Shown here piece by piece: positions 1 to 8,181 of a stretch of 64,000 bases of DNA. The notes beneath the pieces were generated by a model. It was given only the letters and a program-made list of their open reading frames with translations. It did not search any database and was not told where the DNA came from. The stretch's first letter is position 1; every line of letters starts with the position of its first letter. Source of the stretch: Rhodophyticola porphyridii (GTDB lineage Bacteria > Pseudomonadota > Alphaproteobacteria > Rhodobacterales > Rhodobacteraceae); NCBI RefSeq assembly GCF_003688285.1, contig NZ_RCNT01000007.1, positions 124,001-188,000 on the forward strand, written 5' to 3'. The position numbers and the translations under genes are program-made.

Positions 1-327
1 CATTGGCGTCATTCTCTTGCTCCTCTCCGTTGGCTTTATCCGGTTCGTTGAGCTCAATGCCTGATAGGGACCGCACGGTAACAGGTTGGGAGAAGACAAT
101 GTAACTGAACCCTACCATGACCAGCAGGAGGAATACCGGCATTGCCAGAACCACAACGCCACCAGCTCCAACCTTGTCTGCTGAGATGTTGAAGTCGATC
201 CGTTGGACAGCCTTACGATAGGCCCAGACGAGGATTCCGCACAGAATTATGACAAAAAGAAAAATAAACGCCCGTTCTGCAACCCTCTGCATGGCAGCAA
301 AGGCAAGCACATCCTCAAGTCCCGGCA
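1..327 (-). CDS. Partial hypothetical two-helix membrane protein (N-terminal 109 codons)
   Basis: An open frame runs on the minus strand from an ATG at 327 to the window edge with no stop, so the C-terminus is missing. The ATG follows a strong purine-rich ribosome site (AAGGGGGAGG, about 8 bases upstream). The product begins MPGLEDVLAFAAMQRVAERA and has two hydrophobic segments, about residues 20-38 and 57-80, followed by an acidic, Glu/Asn-rich tail. This suggests a small inner-membrane protein with a soluble C-terminal part. I do not recognise a family. Base composition is richer in A and T than the metabolic operons further right, in keeping with an accessory region. Confidence 0.6.
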
Positions 328-376
328 TTAAGAGCCCTCCCCCTTGGTAATCTGTTTGGTCAAATCTCAATGCTAC

Positions 377-601
377 TCATAAGAGAATAGCAGATAGGCT
401 TATTTCGGGGAAGTCGTGCGCCACTTGGTTGACGCTTGTGACGTAGTGCCCAAGAGACCCAGCAGGTGTGCTGTTCCAGAGCACTATCAACCCGACCAGC
501 GAGTCCCGGGTCTTACCAGGCGTCTGACAATAAACCCAGGCCAAAACATATGTGCCAAAAACGGTTGATACTGGTGAAAAACTCTTGGTGAACCACGCCT
601 G
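377..601 (-). pseudogene. Possible C-terminal fragment of a gene cut by the neighbouring transposase remnant
   Basis: The minus-strand frame ending at TGA 377-379 has plausible protein composition over its last ~75 codons (aromatic and hydrophobic residues, ending SLSAILL). Further upstream the same frame runs antisense into the transposase remnant and stops looking like a protein. This fits the 3' end of an older gene whose 5' part was replaced or disrupted at about position 600. It lies 50 bases upstream of the partial membrane gene on the same strand, so the two may once have been one transcription unit. No family is recognised. It could also be non-coding. Confidence 0.25.
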
Positions 602-1036
602 AAGCGGTATGCGTCGCACCTCGGCAATTTCAGATTCCAGTATGACCCCGAGCGCGACAGCTACACCTGCCTCGAAGGCCATGAAATGCCGCTGCGGCGG
701 ATCAAGCAGGCCGACCGGATCAAAAGCTACTTTGCCGGGAAAGACACCTGCGGCGCATGCCCGATCAAGAAGGCCTGCACCGACGCGCAATTCCGAACCG
801 TCACCCGCCACATGGACGAGGAAGCGCGCCAGGCCGTCCGCGATCTGCGCGATACGGCAGCCTATGACGAGAGCCGACGACGACGAAAGAAAGTCGAGAT
901 GTTGTTCGCCCATTTGAAACGACATCTCGGCTTCAAGCGCCTCCGGCTCCGTGGCCTCAAGGGAGCCAAAGAAGAATTCCTCCTCGCCGCCACCGCCCAG
1001 AACCTAAAACGCCTTGCCAAAATGGTCCCGTGTTAA
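602..1036 (+). pseudogene. C-terminal remnant of an IS1182-type transposase
   Basis: The frame carries the C-terminal landmarks of IS1182-group DDE transposases: a start like FRFQYDPERDSYTC, a zinc-finger-like Cys pattern (CGACPIKKAC) and the closing block RRKKVEMLFAHLKRHLGFKR through AATAQNLKRLAKM. Complete family members are about 430-550 residues. Only about 145 codons remain here, a stop lies in frame at 575-577, and no start or catalytic N-terminal domain is present. The remnant therefore cannot be active. It marks an old insertion with the 5' part lost. The internal ATG at 686 is only the first ATG in the leftover frame. Confidence 0.75.
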
Positions 1037-1410
1037 GGTTCGCTAGACCAGCTATCGGCAACTGCCAAAAACACTGCCTTTGACCGCGATAACAGCGGGT
1101 TGAAAGACCGCGCGTCGGTAAAACACAAGATGTAGTAGGTCGAGTTTTTCACCTAAATCGACCGTTTCTGACCGGCTTGTTTCTCGAGAGCGGACCTTTG
1201 CGCAATTGCAGCGAACGGCAGAAATGTCCCGCACACCGGACCTTCACCCGCGCTCCGTACCGCCGAGGTGCGCTCGCGACCGCAGTGAAGATCTGCTTCG
1301 AGCCCAAACTTCTGCGCTTCTGCAACGCGGCGAATGTCTGCTAGATCGCGTTGTAGCCAAGTTTGTGACAAACCAAATGTGGCCTTGCCCACCAATGAAG
1401 CCAAAGATTC
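1037..1410. other. Stretch without a convincing gene
   Basis: This 374-base stretch lies between the transposase remnant and the orphan membrane-anchored gene. Short frames on both strands (for example 1153-1404 minus and 1206-1454 plus) overlap each other. They have Arg/Ser-rich compositions typical of chance frames in GC-rich DNA and lack good ribosome sites. It may hold the right end of the old insertion sequence plus decayed sequence. I see no terminator, tRNA or clear repeat array. Confidence 0.5.
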
Positions 1411-2172
1411 CTATGGGCTCTGGTTTGCCACCCGCTTGCCCCATGGTCGAGTGATCACAAACGCCACCGTTCCGCCTAACGTGAAAACAAGCAGGAAGAA
1501 CAAGACTGAGTAGGGAACGTAGAATAGAGGAAAAACTGCGAGGAATGCCATTCCCAGAAAAGCAGAAACACTCAAGAAAACTTTAAGAATTCCAGAGAAC
1601 CGCACTGGCTTGATTTTCCAATCATTGCCCCGCCAACGCCAAAACAGACGCGCCATCGGTGCCAACGCCAAACACCACCAAAAAATAGCAAAAAGAGTTG
1701 AGCCAGGAGCGCGCGTCATACCCGCAACCTCAAATGATATCTTCTCTGCGAATGTGGCGGATCGCTCAATAAAACCATAGGATATGTTGATGTGTTCGGG
1801 ATATGCGTCGACTGACGGCCTGCCATCTTCCACAATAGTTCGGCCACGCCCCCACAGATCAAGATCGGGCTGATAGACCAACCCTCGCACTGCGTCATAG
1901 GCGCTGCACGATTGCCCGTCATTTGAACGGCGACATCGAATGATAAGCCCATCAGATAGGGGAGTGGCTGCCAGTAAGTGCCCCTCGCTATCAAAGACGA
2001 TGACTTGCGAAGGATCAGCAAAGAATATGCCATCACCGAACAAAATGGCAAATTCGACTTCTCCGAATTCCGGCAGCTCGACCTTTTCGCGTTGGCCAAA
2101 GTAAGGAGAGTGAGCAAAGGCGGTAGTGGCCGAAACCAATACGGCAAAAATCAAAAACGATATGAGTTTCAT
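1411..2172 (-). CDS. Hypothetical secreted-then-anchored membrane protein, 253 aa
   Basis: I place the start at ATG 2172, not the longer frame from 2295, because it begins a clear signal peptide (MKLISFLIFAVLVSATTAFA, cleavage after AFA, then HSPYFGQ). The soluble middle (residues about 21-165) contains two Cys (RCRRSNDGQSC) and would be periplasmic. Three hydrophobic segments follow (about 170-185, 205-222 and 224-243), ending in a basic tail. I recognise no family. The ribosome site is weak (GGAGCAG about 9 bases upstream). It stands alone between mobile elements and is more AT-rich than genes further right, so it is probably accessory DNA. It may be a surface or stress sensor, but nothing shows this directly. 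Confidence 0.6.
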   Translation of the reverse strand: MKLISFLIFAVLVSATTAFAHSPYFGQREKVELPEFGEVEFAILFGDGIFFADPSQVIVFDSEGHLLAATPLSDGLIIRCRRSNDGQSCSAYDAVRGLVYQPDLDLWGRGRTIVEDGRPSVDAYPEHINISYGFIERSATFAEKISFEVAGMTRAPGSTLFAIFWWCLALAPMARLFWRWRGNDWKIKPVRFSGILKVFLSVSAFLGMAFLAVFPLFYVPYSVLFFLLVFTLGGTVAFVITRPWGKRVANQSP

Positions 2173-2511
2173 AGCACGTGACTGCTCCACAGAACCTTTG
2201 CGTCCTATGTGGTCATTTTCGATGATCGCTGCAAGCAAAGCGGCCATTGGCGCAACCGCAGCGAAAGCCCTGTGTGGATGGCGCCCGCATAGCAAGGCTT
2301 AAATGGGATTGCGTGTACCTTTTCAGAAGCGGTCTTGTGTCCGGCCTGTTTGCGCGGTCATGACCGCTGGCCCTGATGGGATCCGCAGATCAGGTTCCTA
2401 TCTGCTTTGCGGGCATTGGCACCCGGGTCATTCGTCGGAGTGTCCTGATCGTTGCGGCTGAAGGGTACACCATCACATCGTCGGTCTTGCTATCTCGTTT
2501 TCCTTTCCGGC
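2173..2511. other. Non-coding stretch downstream of the IS110 transposase, with palindromes
   Basis: I find no gene here. The stretch holds a perfect 14-base palindrome GCGGTCATGACCGC at 2354-2367 and a stem CCTGAT/ATCAGG at about 2372-2394. At 2400-2420 two words, ATCTGCTTTG and CGGGCATTGGC, lie end to end. The same two words recur on the other side of the transposase gene (3613-3622 and 3656-3666). Part of the stretch is probably the 3' end of the IS110-family element. The exact boundary cannot be fixed by eye because this family has no terminal inverted repeats. Confidence 0.4.
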
Positions 2512-3531
2512 TCAGACTGCATGCGGCCTATAGGGCTCGTTCCTGGTCAGCACCGCCCACATGATCCGAGCCGTCTTGTTCGCCATGGCGACGGTCGCAA
2601 GGCGCGTAGGTTTTCGTTGCAGCAAGTCCGCGAGCCAGGGATCGGCGCGGTCTGGATGATTGGCGACCTGTCGGACGCGGGATGTCATGCCGACCACGAT
2701 GAGCTGGCGCAGGTACCTGTCGCCCATCTTTGTGATCTTGCCCAACCGTTCTTTGCCACCACTGGAATGGTTGCGTGGCGTGAGCCCCAACCAGGCGGCG
2801 AACTCGCGCCCACTTCGGAACTGGCGGCCCGAACCGATTGTCGCAGCCACGGCTGAGGCGGTGACCGGCCCGACACCGGGAATGGTCTGCAAGAGTTGCG
2901 CCTGCCTGCTGAGGCGAGCCTGAATGCGCATCGTGATCTCGTACCACCCAAGCCGATTGTGCAGATCGATCAGCTGTCGACTGAGAACGCGCAGAACGTC
3001 CTGGGCAAGCTCGGGGAGTTCTGCATGGCCTCCTTCAATAACAGATTTTGCAAAGTCGACGGCCCGCGCAACGCCGCGAGCGATGGCGATGCCAAACTCC
3101 GCCGCCAGGCTGCGAAGCATGTTGATCAGCTGAGTGCGCTGGCGGACCACGAAGTCCCGCGCCCGGTGCAGGGACAGAAGCGCCTGCTGCTCTTCGGACT
3201 TGATCTCGACAAACCGCATCGTCGGACGTGTCACTGCCTCGCAGATGGCCTCTGCATCGACAGCATCCGACTTGCCGCGCTTCACGTAGGGTTTGACATA
3301 CATCGGCGGCATCAACCGGACGGTGTGACCAAGCTTCGACAACTCACGCGCCCAGTAGTGGCTCGATGCGCAGGCTTCCACGCCGATGAGGCAGGGCGCG
3401 AGACGGTCGAAGAACGCCAGAACCTGCGAGCGGCGCAAAGGCCGATTGAACGCAACCTCGCCTTCCTCAGTGACGCCGTGCACGTGAAAGATGGTCTTGG
3501 CCAAATCGAGGCCGACGGTGGTAGCTTGCAT
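2512..3531 (-). CDS. IS110-family transposase (DEDD, bridge-RNA guided)
   Basis: The 339-residue product starts MQATTVGLDLAKTIFHVHGV. It has the RuvC-like DEDD N-terminal domain of IS110-family transposases: the first Asp in GLDLAK and the later KSDAVDAEAICEA block. The C-terminal transposase_20 domain has the helix-hairpin-helix-like LLQTIPGVGPVTASAVAATI and the conserved FAAWLGLTPRNHSSGGKERLG, with the catalytic Ser region. Length is normal and no frameshift is seen, so the gene looks intact. Members of this family move DNA using a structured non-coding bridge RNA made from an element end. Its sharp border with the SDR gene suggests insertion at the edge of the metabolic block. Confidence 0.93.
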   Translation of the reverse strand: MQATTVGLDLAKTIFHVHGVTEEGEVAFNRPLRRSQVLAFFDRLAPCLIGVEACASSHYWARELSKLGHTVRLMPPMYVKPYVKRGKSDAVDAEAICEAVTRPTMRFVEIKSEEQQALLSLHRARDFVVRQRTQLINMLRSLAAEFGIAIARGVARAVDFAKSVIEGGHAELPELAQDVLRVLSRQLIDLHNRLGWYEITMRIQARLSRQAQLLQTIPGVGPVTASAVAATIGSGRQFRSGREFAAWLGLTPRNHSSGGKERLGKITKMGDRYLRQLIVVGMTSRVRQVANHPDRADPWLADLLQRKPTRLATVAMANKTARIMWAVLTRNEPYRPHAV

Positions 3532-3804
3532 GGGGTGGCTCCTCGCTATCGCAGATCATGACACCTGCAGTATGGCGCATTGCGACGCCGGGGAGCGGGA
3601 GCCATCCACCCCATCTGCTTTGTCCGCAAAGCGGCCGTTAGGGGCGCACCGGCCTCGGGCATTGGCCGTTGTCATGAAAGCAGGCCAAGTTATCCGGGAC
3701 CGTTTGGAGGTCGGAAAAGAGGCTCCCGCCGGGATCCGCCATGGAGGGCTATCGCCACCCGCCGCAAGGACGCCTTACCGGACCTCTTCGACCGAGTCTT
3801 GCAG
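3532..3804. other. 5' flank of the IS110 gene, candidate bridge-RNA region
   Basis: This 273-base non-coding stretch lies upstream of the transposase (minus strand) and downstream of the SDR gene. It has a perfect stem-loop GCTTTG-TCCG-CAAAGC at 3617-3632 and further self-complementary GGCC-rich segments up to about 3700. In classical IS110 elements the bridge RNA is encoded in the longer non-coding end upstream of the transposase, which is this side. That role is an inference from family knowledge and position. No complete RNA fold was computed. Confidence 0.35.
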
Positions 3805-4617
3805 TCAGGCTTTCGCGAGCCAGCCATTGTCGACCACAACTGCCTCTCCGTTCACGAAACGCGCGTCGTCGCTGGCCAGGAAAAGCGCTACATCGGCCAC
3901 CTCCTCGGGCTCGCAGATACGCAACTGCGTCGCCGCCAGATCATCGTCGCTCCAATCGAAGCCAAGTGCCTGGAAGTCTTTGATTTCATTCAGACCATGA
4001 GGTGTGCGGACAAAGGCGGGACACACCGCGTTGCAGCGGATGTTATCTTCCCTGTACTCCACGGCGATGTTCATCATCATCGCCTGAACGGCGGCCTTTG
4101 AGACCCCGTAGAGCGCCTCCAGCGCGAAGCCGCGCATGGACGACACCGAGGACATCAGGACAATCGCGCCGCCACCCTCCGCGATCATTTGCGGGATCAC
4201 CCGGCGGGTGACCATGAATGTGGATTTGACATTCACCGCCATAAGTCGGTCGAAATCGTCCTCGGTACATTCCACATAGGGTTTGACCAGAACGATACCG
4301 GCGTTGTTGAACAGCAATTGCGCGGGTCCCAGACTGGCTTTCGCCGTGTCGAGGGCGCTTTCGACCGCATCGACGTCGGAGAGGTCGACCGGGACAGGGC
4401 AGGCGGTGGCGCCGAGGGCCGCGATTTCATGGGCGACCTCCTCTGCCCCGCTCTTGTTTCGGTCGAGTATCGCCACCCTTGCGCCTTCGGCGGCGAGCCG
4501 CAGCGCCTGTGCCCGGCCCATGCCGCTTGCCCCGCCCGTCACGAGGGCGGTCTTTCCCTCGAACCGCTCCTGAAAAACACGCTGTGTGCTGACGGGTTGG
4601 TGGCTCCGGGCATCCAT
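3805..4617 (-). CDS. SDR-family NAD(P)-dependent oxidoreductase
   Basis: A classical short-chain dehydrogenase of 270 residues. It has the cofactor motif TGGASGMGRA, NNAG, the catalytic Ser in MSSVSS, the YGVSK catalytic Tyr/Lys pair, and the C-terminal CEPEEVADVALFLASDDARF region. I take ATG 4617 as the start: GAGGGAG lies 9 bases upstream, and the 6-codon-longer alternative is a GTG. It is divergent from the polyamine-type ABC operon. It shares its C-terminal block with the SDR at 10049 (CEPEEVARVAVFLASDDASF), so the two are likely paralogues working on related alcohols of the same pathway. The substrate is unknown. Confidence 0.88.
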   Translation of the reverse strand: MDARSHQPVSTQRVFQERFEGKTALVTGGASGMGRAQALRLAAEGARVAILDRNKSGAEEVAHEIAALGATACPVPVDLSDVDAVESALDTAKASLGPAQLLFNNAGIVLVKPYVECTEDDFDRLMAVNVKSTFMVTRRVIPQMIAEGGGAIVLMSSVSSMRGFALEALYGVSKAAVQAMMMNIAVEYREDNIRCNAVCPAFVRTPHGLNEIKDFQALGFDWSDDDLAATQLRICEPEEVADVALFLASDDARFVNGEAVVVDNGWLAKA

Positions 4618-4930
4618 GATGGCTGACTCCCTCACATCAAAAAAGGCATGTCTACCGTACCATTAGGGAGCAACCTGCTGTCAACCGAGGAACGTGCCTC
4701 AACCTGGAAACCCGTATCGTCACCCTGACTGTGACTGAAAAATTAGCACCGATGGGAGGCTCGCGCGCTTCCGGCGGCGTCTTTGACCCTCCCGTAACAA
4801 CAGATTTGGAGCGGTTTTGACCTTGCAAGGCATTTGGAAGAGGATTTCGGGACCACGCCCGGCGAGCGAACAGGATAACATGCTCAGGGGAGGACGAGGC
4901 CATAGGCCCGGCGACCTGTACCAGACCGGG

Positions 4931-4971
4931 TTGACACGAATCTCAAACTAAAATGGTATGTTGTGTATACC
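4931..4971 (+). promoter_or_regulatory. Promoter with overlapping inverted repeat upstream of the polyamine-type ABC operon
   Basis: A TTGACA box (4931-4936) is followed after 17 bases by TGGTAT (4954-4959), a weak but well-spaced -10. The inverted repeat GGTAT-N7-ATACC (4955-4971) overlaps that -10. FadR/GntR regulators of the FCD class bind short palindromes with GGT/ACC half-sites, and such a regulator is encoded at 10815 at the end of this block. Binding here would block transcription. A related word, AATGGTA, occurs on the minus strand near 4660, upstream of the divergent SDR. The rest of 4618-5098 shows no gene. Confidence 0.4.
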
Positions 4972-5098
4972 TTATTTGGTTGATCCGGTCTTAAGGCCAG
5001 ATCGCCTGCACAACACAGTTGAGTTCTTGCCCGCGGTCGGCGCGCCGCCACGACAAAGCGCCGCACAGTCTTCACCGTCTCGCAAGGGAGCCACCGAT

Positions 5099-6151
5099 AT
5101 GGCCAAGACCACGCCTCTCAAAACGATCCTGACGACAATCTTCGTAGCCGCATTTGGCATGCCGGCCTCGGCCGAGGGCGAGCTGAGCCTGCTGACCTGG
5201 GAAGGCTATGCCGATGACAGCTTCATTGCCGCATTTGAGGCCGAGACCGGCTGTCGCGTCTCGGCGACCTATGTGGGGTCCGGCGAAGAAATCATCGCCA
5301 AGATGGCCGCGGGCGGTGGGGTCTACGACCTGATCACCCCCGCCTCCGACATCACCAGGCTGATCATCGAAGCCGGTTTCGTAGAACCCGTCGATATCAG
5401 CAGGATTGAACAGTGGGAGAATATCTATCCCCAGTTCCGGGAGCTCGACAACATCCAGATGGACGGCGAATACTACGCGATGCCCTACACCTGGGGCGCC
5501 ATCGCGTTCATGTATCGCAACGATGCCTTCGAGACCCCACCGACCTCCCTTGCAGCGCTTTTCGACCCAAGGAACGAAGGCCGCATCGCGCTCTGGGACG
5601 ACAAATCGGCGATCTATGTTGCTGCCCGCTATAACGGCGACACCAATATCTACACGCTCTCGGACGAGCAGATAGCGGCGGCGGTCGAGACGCTGATCGA
5701 GCAGAGGCCGCTGGTGCGCAGATACTGGTCCACCGCGGGCGAACTGGTCGATCTCTATGTGGGCGGCGAGGTCGATATCTCGAACACCTGGGCGGGCTAC
5801 CAGTCGGCGCTGATCGCCGCGGAAGGCATCGAGGTCACAGAGTTCATCCCGGAGGAAAACGCCGAAGGATGGATGGATTCCTGGATGATCGTCGACGGCT
5901 CCGCGGACAATGCATGCACCTACCCTTTCCTGAACATGCAACTCAGCGAACAGGGCCAGTGTGGCGTGGCCAATGTGAACGGCTACTCGGTCGCCAACCC
6001 GGTGGCCGCGCGCAACTGCATGACCGAAGAGCAGTTCGTCGCCCTCCATCAGGACGACCCCGCCTATCTGGATGCCCTGCTGATGTGGCAGCCCCTGGGC
6101 GACCGGATGGGCGCCTATGTGAACGCATGGAACTCGGTCAAGTCACAATAA
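5099..6151 (+). CDS. Spermidine/putrescine-type ABC transporter substrate-binding protein
   Basis: A periplasmic binding protein of 350 residues in the PotD/PotF family. It has an N-terminal signal peptide (residues 1 to about 24, ending ASA-EG), then the typical opening LSLLTWEGYADDSFIAAFEA, a VYDLITPASD segment and AMPYTWGAIAFMYRND in the hinge/binding region. I choose ATG 5099 because AAGGGAGCC lies just upstream and the signal peptide starts there; the frame extends 47 codons further up without protein-like sequence. It is the first gene of an importer operon with an ATPase and two permeases. The ligand is probably a cationic amine or an amino compound, but the residues do not settle which. 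Confidence 0.9.
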   Translation: MAKTTPLKTILTTIFVAAFGMPASAEGELSLLTWEGYADDSFIAAFEAETGCRVSATYVGSGEEIIAKMAAGGGVYDLITPASDITRLIIEAGFVEPVDISRIEQWENIYPQFRELDNIQMDGEYYAMPYTWGAIAFMYRNDAFETPPTSLAALFDPRNEGRIALWDDKSAIYVAARYNGDTNIYTLSDEQIAAAVETLIEQRPLVRRYWSTAGELVDLYVGGEVDISNTWAGYQSALIAAEGIEVTEFIPEENAEGWMDSWMIVDGSADNACTYPFLNMQLSEQGQCGVANVNGYSVANPVAARNCMTEEQFVALHQDDPAYLDALLMWQPLGDRMGAYVNAWNSVKSQ

Positions 6152-6218
6152 CGACCTCTAGGCGGAGGGGCGTATCGTCCCCCTGCCCTTTCACGCAACT
6201 GGCAAGAGGCTCCGGCCC

Positions 6219-7310
6219 ATGGCGGCGATCATCGAGCTCGACAGCATCAGCAAGCATTACGGCCCGGTGGTCGGTGTGAACCATGTGGATCTTGCCGTCG
6301 AAGACGGGGAGTTCCTGACGCTACTGGGCCCGTCGGGATGCGGCAAGTCCACCCTGCTGCGGATGGTCGGCGGCTTCGAAGTGCCCTCGGCGGGCACAAT
6401 TCGCATTGCCGGGGTCGATGTCACCGCCGCGCCGCCGCAGCAGAGGGACGTGAACATGATGTTTCAGGACTACGCGCTTTTTCCCCATATGACCGTGGGC
6501 AAGAACATCACCTACGGATTGGAGCGCAAGGGCATCAAGGGCACCGCCGCACGGGACAAGGCCGAGGCTGCGCTGGAGCTTGTGGGCCTGTCTGGCATGT
6601 TCGAGCGTCACACCCACCAGCTCTCGGGCGGCCAGCGCCAGCGGGTCGCCCTGGCCCGGGCCGTGGTGCGCGAGCCCAAGGTGATCCTCCTAGACGAGCC
6701 GTTATCGGCCTTGGATGCGAAGCTGCGCGAGCAGATGCAGGTCGAACTGAAGCACATGCATGAAAAACTGGGCATCACCTTTCTGATGGTGACCCACGAT
6801 CAGACCGAGGCGCTGGTGATGTCGGACCGGGTGGTGGTGATGGAGGCCGGCGAGATTGCGCAGGACGGCACGCCGGAAGACCTCTACGAGCGGCCTGCCA
6901 CGCCTTATGTGGCCAATTTCATCGGAACCACCAACTTTCTGAGCGCCAGGGTCGTGGCGCGCGGGGCCGGGCTGGTGACGCTGGAGGCGGGAAATCAGGA
7001 GCTGAAAGCCACGGATGTCGCGACCTCGGACGGGCAAGCCATCGGGCAGATCGGGATCCGGCCCGAAAAGATGCAGATCCTGAAGGACACCGAGTGCCGG
7101 CCCGTCAACGTGCTGCCCGGAACCGTGGTCGAGACCATCTATCAGGGTCTGGCCCTGCGGACGGTGGTGCGCCTTTCCTCTGGCGAGGAGATGCTGGTGG
7201 ACGAGATACTGCGGCAGGGCATGCTGCATTCCGACCATCCGCGGGCGGGGGACCCTGTCGTATTGGGCGTCGAGCCGCACAACATCCTCCTTTTTGGCGC
7301 GGAGCGATAG
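6219..7310 (+). CDS. Polyamine-type ABC transporter ATP-binding protein (PotA-like)
   Basis: A 363-residue ABC ATPase with Walker A GPSGCGKST (about 38-46), Q-loop in MMFQDYALFPHM, signature LSGGQRQRVALARA, Walker B VILLDEP followed by LSALDAKLRE, and H-loop VTHDQTEA. A C-terminal TOBE-type regulatory domain (about 280-360) is as in PotA and MalK. It sits 67 bases after the binding protein and 3 bases before the first permease, so it belongs to one operon. It energises import of the ligand caught by the protein at 5099. Confidence 0.93.
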   Translation: MAAIIELDSISKHYGPVVGVNHVDLAVEDGEFLTLLGPSGCGKSTLLRMVGGFEVPSAGTIRIAGVDVTAAPPQQRDVNMMFQDYALFPHMTVGKNITYGLERKGIKGTAARDKAEAALELVGLSGMFERHTHQLSGGQRQRVALARAVVREPKVILLDEPLSALDAKLREQMQVELKHMHEKLGITFLMVTHDQTEALVMSDRVVVMEAGEIAQDGTPEDLYERPATPYVANFIGTTNFLSARVVARGAGLVTLEAGNQELKATDVATSDGQAIGQIGIRPEKMQILKDTECRPVNVLPGTVVETIYQGLALRTVVRLSSGEEMLVDEILRQGMLHSDHPRAGDPVVLGVEPHNILLFGAER

Positions 7311-7313
7311 GCG

Positions 7314-8180
7314 ATGACCCTGCGCGCGCTCGACCGGATCGGCATGGGGTTCTTTCTCGGACTTCCGATCCTCTGGATCGTGCTCTTCATGCTTGTGCCC
7401 TACGGGGTGCTCCTGACCTACAGCTTCTGGATCAAGAGCTACCCGCTTTTCGAGCCCGCCTTTCAGTTCGGCAATTACCTGACGCTGCTGAACGAACCGC
7501 AGTATCTGAGCGTCATCGGCCGGACCCTGAAGATCGCCGTGATCGTGTCGGTCACGGCGCTTGTTCTGGCCTATCCTTTTGCCTATTTCCTGGTCTTCCG
7601 GTTGAAGAACGTGACGATCCGCAAAGTGCTGTTTTTCGGCGTGATCGCGCCCCTCTGGGTGTCGTATCTGCTGCGCGCCTACCTGTGGAAGACGATACTT
7701 GGCACGCAAGGGGTTCTGAACAGCACGCTGATGGGCCTGGGGATCATCAGCGAGCCGCTCGATATATTTCTCTACAGCCAGGCCGCCATGGTGATAACGC
7801 TCACCTATATCTTCATTCCGTTCATGGTGATGCCGATCTATGCCGCGCTGGAGAAGATCCCACGCAACCTCGATGAGGCCTCCGCCGATCTGGGCCAAAG
7901 CTCCTGGACAACCTTCTGGCGGGTCACCGTGCCGCTCTCCCTGCCGGGTGTCGTCGCGGGCTTCACCCTGACATTCTGCTTGTGCTTCGGCGATTTCGTG
8001 GCGGCCTTTCTGGTCGGCGGGCCCGACGGCCTGATGGTGGCCAATGTCATCACCTCGCAATTCGGCGCGGCGCTCAACTGGCCGCTCGGCTCGGCTTTGG
8101 CGGTGGTGATGCTGGTGGTGGTTCTCGCGATCATCTCGCTGTCGGACCGCTTCGAACAGCGTACGAAGGTGCAATTCTGA
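7314..8180 (+). CDS. ABC transporter permease (PotB-like)
   Basis: A 288-residue inner-membrane permease with about six hydrophobic segments. The cytoplasmic EAA loop that contacts the ATPase is ALEKIPRNLDEASADLGQSS, followed by FWRVTVPLSLPGVVAG. The N-terminal part (DRIGMGFFLGLPILWIVLFM) matches the PotB/BPD_transp_1 layout. It starts 3 bases after the ATPase stop and ends one base before the next permease, showing tight coupling. Confidence 0.9.
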   Translation: MTLRALDRIGMGFFLGLPILWIVLFMLVPYGVLLTYSFWIKSYPLFEPAFQFGNYLTLLNEPQYLSVIGRTLKIAVIVSVTALVLAYPFAYFLVFRLKNVTIRKVLFFGVIAPLWVSYLLRAYLWKTILGTQGVLNSTLMGLGIISEPLDIFLYSQAAMVITLTYIFIPFMVMPIYAALEKIPRNLDEASADLGQSSWTTFWRVTVPLSLPGVVAGFTLTFCLCFGDFVAAFLVGGPDGLMVANVITSQFGAALNWPLGSALAVVMLVVVLAIISLSDRFEQRTKVQF

Positions 8181-8181
8181 C

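Noticed and set aside
1052-1454. Short overlapping frames on both strands
   Set aside because: They overlap one another, have chance-like composition and no ribosome sites; no homology pattern was recognised.
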